Shown here piece by piece: positions 46,001 to 58,645 of a stretch of 64,000 bases of DNA. Location: assembly GCF_029867415.1 (NCBI RefSeq), contig NW_026705392.1, positions 186,001 to 250,000 of the forward strand, written 5' to 3'. Below the pieces are notes generated by a model that saw only the letters and a list, made by a program, of their open reading frames with translations, searched no databases and was not told the origin of the DNA. The position numbers and the translations under genes were made by a program. Position 1 is the stretch's first letter; each line of letters starts with the position of its first letter. Source of the DNA: Vicia villosa (taxonomy: Eukaryota > Streptophyta > Magnoliopsida > Fabales > Fabaceae).

Positions 46001-46511
46001 TGTCCCTCCGAGTATTGCTAAAGGTACCTCTATTTGTTGCCTTCAAACGACCTCGATGACTCATCAATGACCCTTACGTCCAATATAAACAAGGATTTCC
46101 TACTCCTATATAGTATGGATAATCCTAGGAACCGTAAAAAGTATAGAAAAAAGACCAATTAGTTAGGGTAGTGATTTTAATCTTCCTAGCTCAACAAAAA
46201 TATCTTTTCAATGCTCTTTCGAAAAACTAAGGCTGCGCATTTACGCTAAAGTCCTTATGCCTCTTTTCAACTCAAAAACAAACAAACATGAGCTAAGCAA
46301 GTTAAGAGCCCGTAGATAACTACGGATGAAAAGGGTGCTTGCACCTTCCCTTTTCATAACTTACCCCCCGAGCCCGTTTTCTTTTAAAAAAAAAGGTATT
46401 TTTCTGTACTTTTTACCTTTCCTAACATTGGATAAAATAAAAGTCGGTGACAACTCATGCTCACCGCAACATTGTTGCTTTTAAAAATAAAAGTCAGTTC
46501 ACCGAGTTACA
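43059..46511 (+). repeat. Ogre 3' LTR (LTR B)
   Basis: 3453 bp, collinear with LTR A, with 83 extra bases at 44682-44764 that a related LTR (C) appears to share in part, so the 5' LTR probably suffered the deletion. The internal primer motif is mutated here (GGTGACAACTC near 46447). Candidate intron 44382-44821. Confidence 0.9.
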
Positions 46512-46516
46512 CTTTC

Positions 46517-46795
46517 AATCCTTGGATGTCATGCTTACAATTGAATTATGAAGTAAGCAGTGTGTGAATTCTGTTGAAGTATGGCTATTTTCCGCTGCAT
46601 AGCCTCTGGTGCAACCCCTTTGTGTTAGAAGAATTCTAGGGTTATGTATATTCAACAGAATGTATGGCAGAACCTTACAACTATAATTAAAGTGTCAAAG
46701 ATACTTGAGTAATCTCTCAAGTCCACTCATAATGGCATGGTTTATTAGAACTGATGAATATCAACTAATCAATGATATTCATAATTGTCATACCC
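46517..46795 (+). other. Flank resuming after Ogre insertion
   Basis: About 280 bp following the CTTTC duplication, presumably continuing the copia-like element of 27821-29312. No motif identifies it. Confidence 0.4.
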
Positions 46796-49700
46796 CAAAA
46801 TTTTCCCATCATATTTCAATATACTCTGACTCATATGACTCAAGACTATACAAGAATCAGGCACATTTGCTTGTCTTCTAAGCAATCAACTCACAACTAG
46901 GGTTTTGCTGCTCTCAAAGTAAAATCAGGTTCTAACACCTCAAGTGGACTTCATGGCCTCTCATATTCTTCAAAGTATCCTCATACTAAGTTCCAAGCTC
47001 TGATTCACAAGATTGCTCAGTTAATGGCTCAGATAGTGAACAGTCGACTATGCTAGGTTAAAAGTCAACTATGGTCAAAATACAGTCAAAACTCCTGATT
47101 TTTGATCAACATCCATATTTTGAAGTAACATTCATCATTTGATCAAGGTTTGATCATGATTCATCAAGGAAAGTTCAGAAATCAACAAAACTCAAAGTTT
47201 ATAAATTAGGGTTTTGACCTAAAATTCAATTGAACTTTGACCAGCCATAACTTTCACATGGAACATTAGAAATTTCCCAACGAAAGCCTATTTTTAAGGA
47301 AATTGAATTCTTTACAACTTTGTCTCTCTAAAGCCAAGGCCATAAATGCTTCATTTGGGAGATATGAGCAAAAACATTACAGGTCCTTCTAGAACCCCGC
47401 AAAAAGCTGTTTTTTGTCAGGAGCCATATCTTCAAGATAAAATCTCCAAATTCAAAAAGGGTTCCAAAATGGCTTGTAAAAGACATCTTGGGATTTCCAA
47501 AAAGTCTTAGAAAACTTCCATACAATAAAAAATGAGAGAGATATGCTTGGTACAAGTTGGTCAATTTTCAAGAAAAATGTGAAACCCTAATTGGCAAAAT
47601 GCATACTTTTGAGTAATGGGCCTATGATATTGCACTTCCCACGTGATTTTGAGCTTGAAGGAGGCCCATTGGTCATATATTATCTATTTCATGATTTTAT
47701 TTCATTTATATTTGGTTTTATTCATTTAAATTCCAAAATAAATCAAATAAAATCATAATTAAATGAAACAAGATGTTATGATTCATTCTCCAATTATTGA
47801 ATCAGATCAAATCATAATCCAAAGGCCAGGAGCAAGTGAAAAAGAGCTGAAAATATATTTGAATCAAGAATAGAAAGTATTGGTGCAAATTTGCAAATCA
47901 AATTTTCTCATAATGCATATGGATCCTTTCAAAAAAATTTGACCTAATTCTCTTGCAATATATATAGAATACATTCAGACCAAGACAGGGACAAGGTTAG
48001 CAGCTAAGAGCAAGGGTTTCCAAGGTTTAAAAAAAGCAAAAATTATGGAACAATCAAGAACCCCATTCAAGTGATTTTCAAGCAAGGCCAGCCATCCCCT
48101 TCTCTCTCTGAGCACTTAGAGAAGGTTTGAACACTTAACATGAAGCTTTAATGATTGGAACCAAAGATTCTATGGCTAGGGCAAAGGAACACATGTTGTT
48201 CATATTCATATTTGCATGCGTTTTCAATCCATGAAAGTACCACCAACGGATTAGCAGCCCCCAAATTAGGGGGGTAGGGCACCTTTTGCATATTTGTGAT
48301 TGCTATTTTGCAGGTTTCGAAGATATAGAATTTTCATAAAAAATCCGCAGCAAAGTTTGTAGCTAGTTCCATGGTAAAATCCGCAGGTGAATTTGAATAA
48401 GATAATGAACAGTGTTGAAGACCAATTGACCACGGGTGTAAGGCTTTCATTGGCTGGTCAAGAATTTGGACTTCCCTCTTCTTCTGCGATTGGTGGGATG
48501 TGTGTCCGTGGGGCCCAGGCTGGCTGCTTCTTTGACTTTCCACATTTTTTAGTTATTTGGTTAATTTTGTTTGTTTAATTATCAAATTAATTGTGCAAAC
48601 CAATTGGCAAAGCAGAGCCAAGCGCAACCCAGAAAACTTGTGTTCGAACCCCCAATGGTGCACAAGTCTTTTTTACCATTTATATGTTATGTAACTTTCA
48701 GATCCAGCATGCTGGACCAACAAAAGACTATGGTGTACCCTCGCACCCCAGCCAATGGATTCGCGCCTAGCTAGATCAAAGGGTCCTGGAAGGCGCAACT
48801 CACCATGGGACGCTGGAGCTCCACCTCGCTAGATTATGCGCCCTGAGTTTTGTTTGAGCCCAACCCAATTGCTGACCCTTACTCCTTACTTTCAGAATAC
48901 ACCCCCAGGTCCAATTCATTTTTTCTCCCTTTCTCACTTTTATTTCCTTTTAGTTTATATTTTATTATTATTATTATTAACTTATTTAGATTATATTTTC
49001 TTAAATAATTAAAATCAACCATTAAAAATACAAAAAAAAATAGATTTAGGTTTTAATTAATTTAATAATTTTAATTAATCTAATAATTAGGTCTTAGTTA
49101 ATTTTAGGTAATTAGTAATTATTTAGTTTTAGCATTAATTTAGTTAATTTAGATTTAGGATTAATTTGTAATTTAAAATTTAATTGCACATAGTTAATTA
49201 AGTCAGAATATTTCTTTAGTTTTAGGTTAATTTTAGATTTCAATTAACATTAACTTTTTAAAACTCTGATTTCAACTCGCGATTCTCTTCTCATCTCATA
49301 CTCGGTGATTGACGTATGATTGTTTTAATTTTCGTCTTTTATTTAATTCTTTACTTAATTTCTTATTTAAATTCTAGAAGGTGTATAGGCTGCAAATTTT
49401 TGAATGTAATAAGTAATTAAGATTTATTTTCTCGCACTTTCAATTTCTGCACTCCCCGAGTTTTTGGCTATGTACCCCCATAATCCCGAAGCCTTGTAAT
49501 AGCTTAGGATTTATCTTTCCCCATTTTATTTTCTGCAAATTATAACTGCTATTGACTGTGTGGTTAGTAAAATAGGGAGTGACAAAACAATTAACTGGAC
49601 ATAGATCATTAAACTACAAGATAAAATATTTGAACTAAATCACATGATTGTCGCACCCACACACCTTTAGGATAATCCCTCTTATGATGCCTTTCGATCA

Positions 49701-50115
49701 AACTAGTTAAGTCCCTTCGAGCGTAGGGATACCTTAGCACGTTCTGCCATCAATTCAAAATCATCATAGTCCCTCGATATAAAGATCATAGTCCCTTCGA
49801 GTTGCCTACGATAAAAATGATCTCGTCCCTCGATGTTGCCTCGATAAATGATCGTCCCTTCGATTGCTAAGGTATCCTTACTGGTTGCCTACAAATGACT
49901 ATTCACATCCTTTCCAAAGACTTCATACCCTTCTTATGGTATGGATAGACTTATGGCAAACGATGACCCTCGATGACCCGATCACATCCAATGAAAAGAC
50001 TACCTACCCTCCTTATGGTATGGATAACCCTTTCAAACGAAAGACTTAAAGAACAAGAAAGACATTCAACTTAGGGTAAGTAGCTTTTTTTTAATTTCAA
50101 AATAATATATCAATG
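46796..50115 (+). repeat. Ogre-like LTR C, 3'-truncated
   Basis: Starts TGTCATACCCC and follows LTR A in order: U3 similarity, TATA-like GCAATATATATAGAAT (about 47957-47972), acceptor TTTTGCAG (ends 48313), a tRNA-like B box GTGTTCGAACCCCC (48640-48653), A/T-rich part and GTCCCTCGA repeats (about 49700-49865). Similarity stops near 50110, about 0.5 kb before the expected end; the TGGCGACTC block and primer site are absent. The frames 48387-48774 cover the module and are not genes. Confidence 0.75.
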
Positions 50116-52407
50116 AAGAGGTGAAAATCACCAAAGTATAGAAAGATTAGTAACTAGTAGCACAAGGAGTGTTAAACATCCATTCTCAAGAAAAAACAAA
50201 TGATACAACAAGCAATATAAAAAAACTAGAAATTTATCAAAACAACTAAAAACTCAGAAGGTTCTCACAAAGAAAACAGACGAGCATCTAGAAATCTCAC
50301 CCATAAGGTTAAGGTTAGATCTTGTACTGCTAAGACCATCATCAAAAGTTCAGAGGACAACAAAAAAGGATTAAAAAATTGTTAACCAAAAAATTTCACT
50401 ATGGTAACTCGACGAGAGGAAGTTGGTCGAAACTTCTGCACAAGCGTAACACAAGGTTTCATACTATTCGACCAGAGGCAAGTTTAAAGTGAAGTGTTCA
50501 ATATTCGACTTGCTGTGACTTAGCGAAATTTCCAAAGGTTTGAAGATGACTAGTTCAACAGATTGAAGGAGATTTGACTAAGGCAATTTCAAAATTAAAT
50601 CAAGTAATTGCTTTCTGATCTTATCTAGAAGTGCTAGTGACATGTGGAAATCAATCGAAGGCAAGCGAAATATGCAAGATAGACGTGTCAAATGGAAGTT
50701 AATTGAACATTGAAGATAATTATTTTTACAAATACTATAAATAGGGATCCAAGTGTTAGGATTCAAGGTGGTAAAATGATTATAAACTTCAACACACACT
50801 CAAAGTACCCACACATAAGTGCAAAACGAGTCTATGAAGGAAATGTATGAACTTGACCACCAATTTTTACTTATGCAGATAAAGTCGTTTAATTTTTTTT
50901 CTAAGTTTGTTTGCTTCTTTCTGTTCAAAACACCAATTCGACCCAGTCGAATTGTTGTTTCTTTTAACTCTTACTTGCATTTTATATAACCCTTATTTCT
51001 CAACACAATTGACACTAAAATCACTACAACTTTAATGCTCACTTTTTTCGTAAAGAAATCACACAATATGTCCCAGGGTTTACTAGTTTGGTCCTTCATG
51101 CAATTAAATTAAAGCTAAGTGATTATTTACCAAAATCAATGGTGAACAAAACTACAAACCACTACCAACATCAGAATCAAGAAAAATTCCCAATCTACTA
51201 TTGGTTTAGGCGAATGATAGGTTTCTTAAACAAGTTAGAGGAAGTGTATGAGTCCACCTTTATTCCTGGATGATTCTACCTCCGCTTATAAGAGAGTAGA
51301 ACTAAGGAGCGTAGAGAGAAGGTTATCGACCACAGGTAACCCGCATAGAAAAAATGTTCTCCTCCACCTGAGATCCTAAACAAGATTCTCATTTTCTATC
51401 CGACCAACCATCTTGTTGAGTAGAAATTAAATAAAGACCATAGAAGTTATTCTTAAGAGAAAAAAGTTTTACCGGAGGATCTTCCCTAAAAGAAGTTTGG
51501 AGATTCGGTGTCATTTTCTTAAAAATACCATCAACAAATTAATTAGAGGGATAATCCTCTTTAAACCTAAAAAAGAACACAATTTATATAATAAATAAAC
51601 ACATCAGAAATTCGATAATTTCCCCTAAAAAAATAACATAGACATCATATCTAGTTACAAAAATGTCACCAAATGTTTGAAGCGCATGTTACCATCTCCA
51701 TCAAAAAAATTATAAGAATTATAAGTACTATGCTAAATAGTTACAATGAAAAAAAACCTAACAACATCAAGAAAAATAATCAATCACAATCAATTTATAT
51801 GAATTAAAATAAAGAAAGGCAATCAATTACGGATAACTAAAGACAATCAATTACTGATTTGTTTCGATAACAATAAGTACTCTATTCTTTAAAAGTATAT
51901 TCAATATAAAATGTTTAGCCCAAATCAACACACATTAATTCAGAAAATCATTCTTACTCAGTCTATTACTGAAAAGAAATTCTGGTTTAGCTGTCATTTA
52001 CCAACATTAACAAATGGAATAATAAAGTACTTCACGTGTTGTTCGACAAGTAAGGTATTTTTGGTTTAATAACTTGATATGGTTGGTAATCCATATTCCA
52101 TATCATACAAAATCACCTACATTTACACTGTGAGAGATCTCGTGAAAAAATAGCAAATATCACACACAAACCACAACTTTGGATGTAACTTAATTAATTA
52201 CTTTGATAACGACGTCAAATAAATGGTAGTATCACACATTATTTACCAAACCAAAGAAAAATATTAAGAAATATTTTTTGAAACTCCATCGATAATATCT
52301 GAGTTATGTGCTAACTTTGTGAAGATTTATGCACATAAAATAAAAATATTTTCAGAAAATTGAAAACCCTATTAACTATATTGCTTAATTACATGATTAA
52401 TTCATAA
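50116..52407. other. Intergenic sequence, possible old LTR trace
   Basis: 2.3 kb of AT-rich DNA. Around 50400-50520 GTCGAA/TTCGAC-type words recur, and a TATA-like AATACTATAAATAGGGATCC lies near 50732-50751, which could be the promoter of an eroded LTR. From 51300 to the RING gene I see no gene or repeat. The last few hundred bases would contain the RING gene's 3' UTR. Confidence 0.4.
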
Positions 52408-53328
52408 TCAAACCCCTGAAACCCATCTAAACATCTCACTAATTTCTTCCCCAAACCTGTTAGCTTCAACATCAAAATCCTGAACTCCAACGACGTCGTT
52501 TCGTCGACTACTCCCATTGAAGAACCTTCCAGAATTTCTAAACCACGTCAGACTTGAGATATTATCCATGTAATCCTTCAGCCAGTTGTTACCTTCACCG
52601 ACCAAGTGAGAAGCCACCGGAACCGGAAACTCCCCCGCCGGGATTGCCGGTGCATCATCTTTCTCACCGGGAACAATTCTTCGATTAGTATGACCGAACG
52701 GAATCTCAGCTTCTTCATCGACGAAATACTCAAATGCGCCGACGGAGTATGATCTCCGGTCAGTTTCTCCGCTGACATTCTCAGATGCGGTAGCGCCACG
52801 GCGGTTGCTGACGTTACCTAACTCCAAACGGAAGCTGTTATCAGATGACGACGATGCCGGCCGGGAAATCTTCACAACCTCCGATTCCGAAGCGATAACG
52901 GCTGATCGACAGAGCGGACACGTCAGGTTCGACTGGAGCCAAACGTCAACGCATTCCGCGTGGAATGCGTGGCAACAGAGAGGAAGAAGACGGAGGTAAT
53001 CATTTTGCTCAAACCTCGACAAACAAACAGCGCAGTCGCCGGAGACAACGGAGGAGGAACGGCGTTTGATGGAAGAGAACGTGAAAAGCGGGAGAGAATC
53101 GACTACGGAGGAAGAAGACGAAGTCGTCTCCGGCGTTATTCTATTGCCGGATGATAAAACTGTGGAAGACGACGACGGCGGAGTTAAACGACGGGAGGCG
53201 CTATTGCGGCGGTAACGGAAGATGAAATAGATCGTTAAGAAAACGATAACGGTAACGGCGAAAACGGTTACGGTAATGGGAAGGTTATTATGTGAGGAAG
53301 TGTGGTTTGGTGTTGGTGGAGTATCCAT
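52408..53328 (-). CDS. ATL4-like: ATL-family RING-H2 E3 ubiquitin ligase
   Basis: An intronless 306-residue protein from Met at 53328; an upstream in-frame ATG at 53355 adds only MFIPQQKKK, encoded by a poly-A run, and is a less likely start. Residues about 14-38 are a hydrophobic membrane segment (LPITVTVFAVTVIVFL) followed by basic RYRR, then a Ser-rich linker. The RING-H2 domain follows the ATL pattern: C99, C102, C118, H120, H123, C126, C137, C140, with the conserved Trp in VDVWLQSN. SLPLFTFSS before the RING and LPLCCHAFHAEC resemble Arabidopsis ATL4. The C-terminal 150 residues are acidic and poorly conserved and end WVSGV. Such ligases ubiquitinate targets at membranes, often in stress responses. 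Composition is more GC-rich than the surroundings, and no lesions are seen. Confidence 0.9.
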   Translation of the reverse strand: MDTPPTPNHTSSHNNLPITVTVFAVTVIVFLTIYFIFRYRRNSASRRLTPPSSSSTVLSSGNRITPETTSSSSSVVDSLPLFTFSSIKRRSSSVVSGDCAVCLSRFEQNDYLRLLPLCCHAFHAECVDVWLQSNLTCPLCRSAVIASESEVVKISRPASSSSDNSFRLELGNVSNRRGATASENVSGETDRRSYSVGAFEYFVDEEAEIPFGHTNRRIVPGEKDDAPAIPAGEFPVPVASHLVGEGNNWLKDYMDNISSLTWFRNSGRFFNGSSRRNDVVGVQDFDVEANRFGEEISEMFRWVSGV

Positions 53329-54044
53329 TTTTTTTTTTTGTTGAGGAATGAACAAAATGAGAGGAGATGGTTGTTTGTTACACTGAAATGATAGTTTTTA
53401 GTTTTTCAAGTGGAAAAGAAAAGAATGGAATAATGATGACATGGCATGTAGAATGGAAAAAAGAGAGTGTTGAGGTTTGGTTGTTATTGTTATGGTGAAG
53501 TTGGTGATTGGTGTGGTTTTGGAATATAACAGAACAGGAAATTGTGAGCAGGTTTTTCCATGGGACACTGTTCTTGTCTTTTTCCCAATATGTGTCTGTG
53601 TATCGTTTTCTCTTATTTCATATGTTTGCTTCTATTTTTTTATTTTTGTTTTTATTAAAAATAAAAAAATCCATAAAAAAAGTTATATGAAAACTTTATT
53701 TTTAATATTAATTATAATAATGTAAATATAAAGAAATGTAATAGGAGTTGTTTAGTCAAATAAAGAAAATATTCAAGATTAAAGGAAAGGGTAGTGTTTG
53801 GAAGTCAAAAATATGTTTGTAATAAAACGAATAAAAGAGATATAAAGACTAAAAAAAAGCTAAGAAAAAAAAAAAAGAGAAAAGAGAAAAATCAAACCTA
53901 AACATGTACGTTCCTATCTATTTTTTTATGATAAGCAAATTGTTACCCATTTTTGCAATTTCTTGTGTCATTTGTAATAAGGTGAAGCTTCCATTGTAAT
54001 TTTCCTTTGGACTTGAGATCCTGGTTTTGGGCATTGACTAATAT

Positions 54045-54077
54045 GCATAAGGATTTACTTATGCACCATGCATAAGC
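54045..54077. repeat. GCATAAG hairpin with third copy
   Basis: GCATAAG (54045-54051) and CTTATGC (54058-54064) form a perfect 7-bp stem around GATTTA, followed by ACCATGCATAAGC. It may be the edge of a DNA transposon; no partner copy is seen in the window. Confidence 0.5.
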
Positions 54078-54142
54078 TAATCTAAACCTTTGGATCAATA
54101 TTTTCATCTAATGGCTAGAAATCACCATATATATAGAAATCA

Positions 54143-54144
<2 letters not shown>

Positions 54145-54228
<84 letters not shown>
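54145..54228. repeat. (AT)n microsatellite, about 40 units
   Basis: An uninterrupted AT run of about 80 bp, preceded by two copies of AGAAATCACCATATATAT (54117 and 54135). Confidence 0.95.
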
Positions 54229-54230
<2 letters not shown>

Positions 54231-54298
54231 CAGAAAAAATAAACGTTTTACTTTTATTTTTCTCCTCAATTCCAACGACTCGACATCTCTGTTTCCCA

Positions 54299-54465
54299 GC
54301 ATCACCACCGTCGCCACCGTCTGTACCGTCGCCACCGTCTGCACCGTCGCCACCACCGATCTCCGTCGATCACCACCGTCTTCATCCTTCCTTCCCAACA
54401 CATCACCACCATTGCCATGCTTCGATCCCAACACGTCATCACCGTCGCCATTCTTCACCGCCACC
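54299..54465. repeat. CACCGTCGCCACCGTCT minisatellite-like stretch
   Basis: Imperfect CACCGTCGC/CACCGTCTG units, GC-rich in contrast to the flanks. Possibly an eroded low-complexity coding or leader segment. Confidence 0.6.
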
Positions 54466-54774
54466 AATAATTCATTCCGGCGATTCCTCACAGCTCACTT
54501 TCATCTACGAAATCATAGGTATTGGATTTTACACTTGTTAAATTGAATTTTAGAATTCTCACTTCAATTTCTGAATTTCTTTCTTGCAATATGTGATTAC
54601 CTAATGCAAGAATTCATTGAGTAATGTGTAATATGGTTGAGTAATGTTAGGATTCCATGAGTAATGTGCAATATATTTTGATAGAATAACCCTGACTACT
54701 GTATAATATTGAATATGCATATATATCTTTCCTATTATTAAATTTGTAATTTGTATTTCGTAGGTTGTGTTGCA

Positions 54775-57391
54775 AATGGATGAGATTTCGTCTTCCACAA
54801 ATGTCACTCAAGATGTTGGTTCTTACTCTGATGAAAATAAAGAATCCTGGAAACATTTTTTCTTCCACGACCTTTCATCAATCAAGGATTTCTACGCTAA
54901 ATACGCTCATGAAAAGGGATTTTCTTTGAGAAGAAATATGCACTCCTTCTATGATTCTCGTAACAAAAAACTGACATTGTGCAATATATCCGTTATGTTT
55001 GTAACAAGCATGGTTTCAAGCATGGGAGTCGGGCGGATCCTAAGAACAAGACAAACTCGGATACTCCTGTTCTCATTGAATTTCAGAAAGAGAAAGAACT
55101 TCCCGAGGAAAGGACTGGTTGCCCAGCTAGTATTTCGTTGAAGTATGATTCCAATGTTAAAGGTTATCACATATACAAATGGAATGTTCCTCATAACTAC
55201 CCTCTCCATAAACCCGAGCATTCGCATTACTTGAGATCGTCTCGAGAGATTAGAGAGCCTCAAAAACAACTTGCTATAATAAATTCGAAATCAGACATGT
55301 CTGTAAGATCCTCCTTTCAAGTTATGCGTCAAATAGCTGGTGGTTCAAAGAACCTTGGGTATTGCTTCCAAGATTTAAAGAAATTTCTCACCACTGTTCG
55401 ACAAAAGGAAATGGTCATTGGTGATGCAACTATTATTCAAGAATATCTTAGAAATGAAGCTTTGAGGAACCCATCATTCTATTATGATATCCAAGTTGAT
55501 TCTGAAGAGAACATAGCTAGCATTTTCTGGTCAGATGCAATCATGCAGCAAGACTATGAATTATTTGGTGATCTCATCAGTTTCGACACAACTTATCGAA
55601 CAAACACGGAGTATCGTCTATTAGGTTTATGTTCTATTCATTTCACTACTATTATATCATGCTTCCATTTTATTTTTGCAATTATCAGTGCATTAATTTA
55701 TTTTCTGTACCATATTTATTATTACATCATTATATATTACTACTAAGATATATTGATAACATCCATTGTTTTAGGTATGACACTGCTATTATATTGATAA
55801 CATCCATTGTTTTAACTTTTTCGTTATATGTTTTTGTCATACATACCAACTCCATTCCTTGGATTTGACAATCACCGTAAGAGTGTATTATTTGGTTGTG
55901 CCCTGCTCTACGATGAGACTTCAGCAAGTTTTGATTGGTTGTTTACCACTTTCCTGAAGTGCATGAAAAATAAGAAACCCATTACAATTTATATAGACCA
56001 AGCTTGTGCTTTGATGAAGTCAGTTCCAAACATTTTTTCGATGTCTTCCATGGGTTGTGTTCATGGCACATGGGGGAGAATGCAAAGTCCAACCTAGGCT
56101 CTCGTTGCAATGGTGCATTTCTTGACGAACTACATCACCTGGTTTCGAATGTTGATGATGAGGCAGAGTTTGACTTCAACTGGAATAAGATGCTTCAAAA
56201 TTGTTTTGGTGGCAAAGCTACTTCTGAATTTACTTGGCTTGTCCAGATTCATCGTAATCGTACTTAATGGTCTTCTGCTTGGGTGAAATCACACTTCACT
56301 GCCGGTTTGAAGACAAACTGTTAAGTGAGTCGTTCAATGCCTTTCTTCGCCACTTTCTTCAGCTAGACCACTCAATTGTGCAATTCTTTATCCATTCCAA
56401 TGTTATGGTTGAGAAAATGCGAGATAATCATGCTGATTGTGATTTCAAGGCTGCCAATACTAGGCCAAGAAACAATTATCCCAACAGCCAACTCATGAGG
56501 TATGTTGTCGCCAAGTATACTCCAGCATTGTTTGCATTCATTCACAAGCAATATGATCTTTCTTTCAAATATTATTATGAGGAGGACACATCAAGAAGTT
56601 CAATTTCTAATAGAGTTTTCAAAGTGTTCACAATTCAACTTGTTCGTGATATCGATGAGATGGATTATGATAATGATGCCGCTACGAATGTTTATATGTT
56701 GGTCGAAGAAGTTCCAGAAAACCTTCTTCCTAATGATCAAGATCCTTTGTGACTTGATGAGAGGGTTGTTACTATAGATATTGGGAACAAGATTTTTACT
56801 TGTACATGTCGGATGTTTGAGAACTGGGGATTCTTATGTCGCCATGTTTTCAATATATTAGACTTCTTAGGGAGTTATGTCCAATACCAGTCCTTGAAGT
56901 CAATACCTGACCACTACATATTGAAGCATTGGACTAAAGGAATTCGTCCATCCCTTGATAAGTTAAAACCCATCAGTATTGGAGGTATTCAAGATACTAC
57001 TTTTGCACAAAGATATCAACAAGCTTCTGGTGTTATGCTTCAGATTATAACCCGTGTTTGCATGGACCCTGATGCATGCCAATTTTTTCTTAATGTTGCA
57101 ATTGAATGTGGTAAGCAAGCGGAAAAGTTGATTGTTGCTAAAGGTGTTTCCGGTCAACCTTTATCTTCCAGGTCTACATCTTGCAAAGATACTAGTGTTG
57201 CTGAACCTCTTGTAGTTGATTCTAGTGCATGAAAGTTCAAAAAGAGACCCAATCCAATCAGGTCTAAGAAACGGCTCAAAAGTGATTATGAGTTAGCTAG
57301 GGAGAGACAAAGATTCATCGCACAGCGGAAGAAACAAAAGAAAGAAGATGATGCTGCAAAATTAGCTTTAACAATCAACAATGTTGATTGA
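54775..57391 (+). pseudogene. FAR1/FHY3-type MULE transposase-like gene, broken
   Basis: Start MDEISSSTNV at 54775, just after an acceptor-like TTTCGTAG (ends 54762). Order: FAR1 zinc-finger region (FYAKYAHEKGFSLRRN), MULE core (IFWSDAIMQQDYELFGDLISFDTTYRTN), then a probable intron (about 55625-55830), FLGFDNHRKSVLFGCALLYDE, IDQACALM, FHGLCSWHMGENAK, SESFNAFLRHFLQLD, and a SWIM finger ([19 protein letters not shown]) near 56800-56850. Basic tail to 57391. Lesions: frame changes near 54975 and 56030, stops or frame changes near 56267, a TGA at about 56750 and a TGA at about 57231. FAR1-like proteins act as light-signalling transcription factors or as MULE transposases; the nearby ULP1-like gene favours the transposon reading. 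Confidence 0.8.
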
Positions 57392-58645
57392 TTTTCATTA
57401 ATTTCTTTCCATTATTTTAGACAAGTATATTTCAGTCTACTATTTGAAATTTTCATCCTACTGTAAGCAAAATTTTTAATAATTTGTTTTAGTTACTGCA
57501 AATACATTAGTGACCGGAATGGATAATGAATGATATTTCTATGTTTCCACTACTAGTTTAGCTTCTGCTCAAAATCTGCAATCCTTTTATGTAGTAAGTG
57601 CTCTAGTTCCAAAAATATGATGTCCTTTTATGTGCTCTAGTTGACTGGAACATTCCTCAATCCCAATTACTGTTTGGTTTGGATGGCTATGATTATGTTT
57701 GTACTTATGAGCTGAGAGCAGTGTTGATAAAAAAATGTTAGTAATGTGTATTATGTTTCAATTTAGGGTTGAAAAAGCAATGGCTTTTCTTTGTTGGTCC
57801 ATGTTATTACCTGGAGTATTGTACAACCTAATGCATACATGAAATTGCATTTGCGTCGTTATTAATGTAATTTTGAAATGAGTTGTAATTGTTTTACTTG
57901 TGTGAACAAAGGTGTATATATTTTTTATGCACTATCTTTGTCTGCTTCCTGGTTTTATGAACTTAGAAGTTGAATTTGATATATATAAATTATGTGGTTT
58001 GGTCCCTTGCTTCATGGTTTATGAACTTAGAAGTTGAATTTGATATATATAAATTATGTGATTTGGTCCCTAGCTACCTACTGTGTATTATACTATTTTG
58101 GAACTTATACATCCTTTTAAGTTCAACAACTATGCTTTATTATTAATCATATATTCTTTCTACCATCCTTTTAAGTTGAATTTTATAGTGGAATTCCTTT
58201 GTTATTAAGCATATTTAATTTGATTTAATACAAGTATAGATGAAATCATACGCAATGGCTATCCAACCACAATGCATCCATCTTCGAGAGTTTATCTTAG
58301 TTAAATTACATGTACCTGTTTAAAACATAATTACTGAAACTAAGCATGTATAGCCACATATTAATCAATACTAAGCATGTATTACTCAATACTCACCACT
58401 CAATACTCAATACTCAATACTTATTGCAATAAGATTACTAAAACTAGCATTGTCATTACTTAATACTTTAAATTATTTGTCAAACTTGCCAACCACGTTA
58501 ATCAAAATTGTGCTACCAACATACCGTCAATCTAGCAACATTAGTTAATACTAATCAATATAGTTACTGAATATCAATTATCTTTCACTAAACACCAACA
58601 TAATTACTACACAATTCAAGATACTGTTTTTTTCTTTTTTGTCTT
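57392..58645. other. Spacer between the two convergent genes
   Basis: 1.25 kb of AT-rich DNA without ORFs. It holds a 63-bp direct duplication (57949-58073) and a stretch of ACTCAATACTCA words (58380-58425). Confidence 0.6.
57949..58073 (+). repeat. 63-bp tandem duplication
   Basis: ATGAACTTAGAAGTTGAATT begins at 57958 and again at 58021. The two units differ by only a few bases, so the duplication is fairly recent. Confidence 0.85.

Larger units (their letters stand above)
29313..46511 (+). mobile_element. Non-autonomous Ogre-type Ty3/gypsy element
   Basis: A 17.2-kb element bounded by the target duplication CTTTC (29308-29312 and 46512-46516). Order: 5' LTR, tRNA-Arg primer site, leader, an inserted 4.6-kb Ogre-like LTR, a broken gag, about 2.2 kb without ORFs, a 41-bp tandem repeat block, a purine tract and the 3' LTR. 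Protease, RT, RNase H and integrase are all missing, so it must have been copied in trans or lost pol after insertion. The LTRs differ by a few per cent by eye plus an 83-bp indel. Confidence 0.88.
53329..54740. other. Intergenic region between RING gene and FAR1-like remnant
   Basis: Holds the RING gene's upstream region (53329 to about 54000, with poly-T and poly-A runs), a hairpin motif at 54045-54064, an (AT)n run and a CACCGTCGC-rich stretch at 54299-54465. A frame of 127 codons on the minus strand across the (AT)n is a repeat artefact. The part from about 54470 to 54761 may be leader and 5' intron of the FAR1-like gene. Confidence 0.5.

Noticed and set aside
54108..54491. A 127-codon minus-strand ORF with a Tyr-Ile run
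   Set aside because: It is a translation of the (AT)n microsatellite and the CACCGTCGC stretch.
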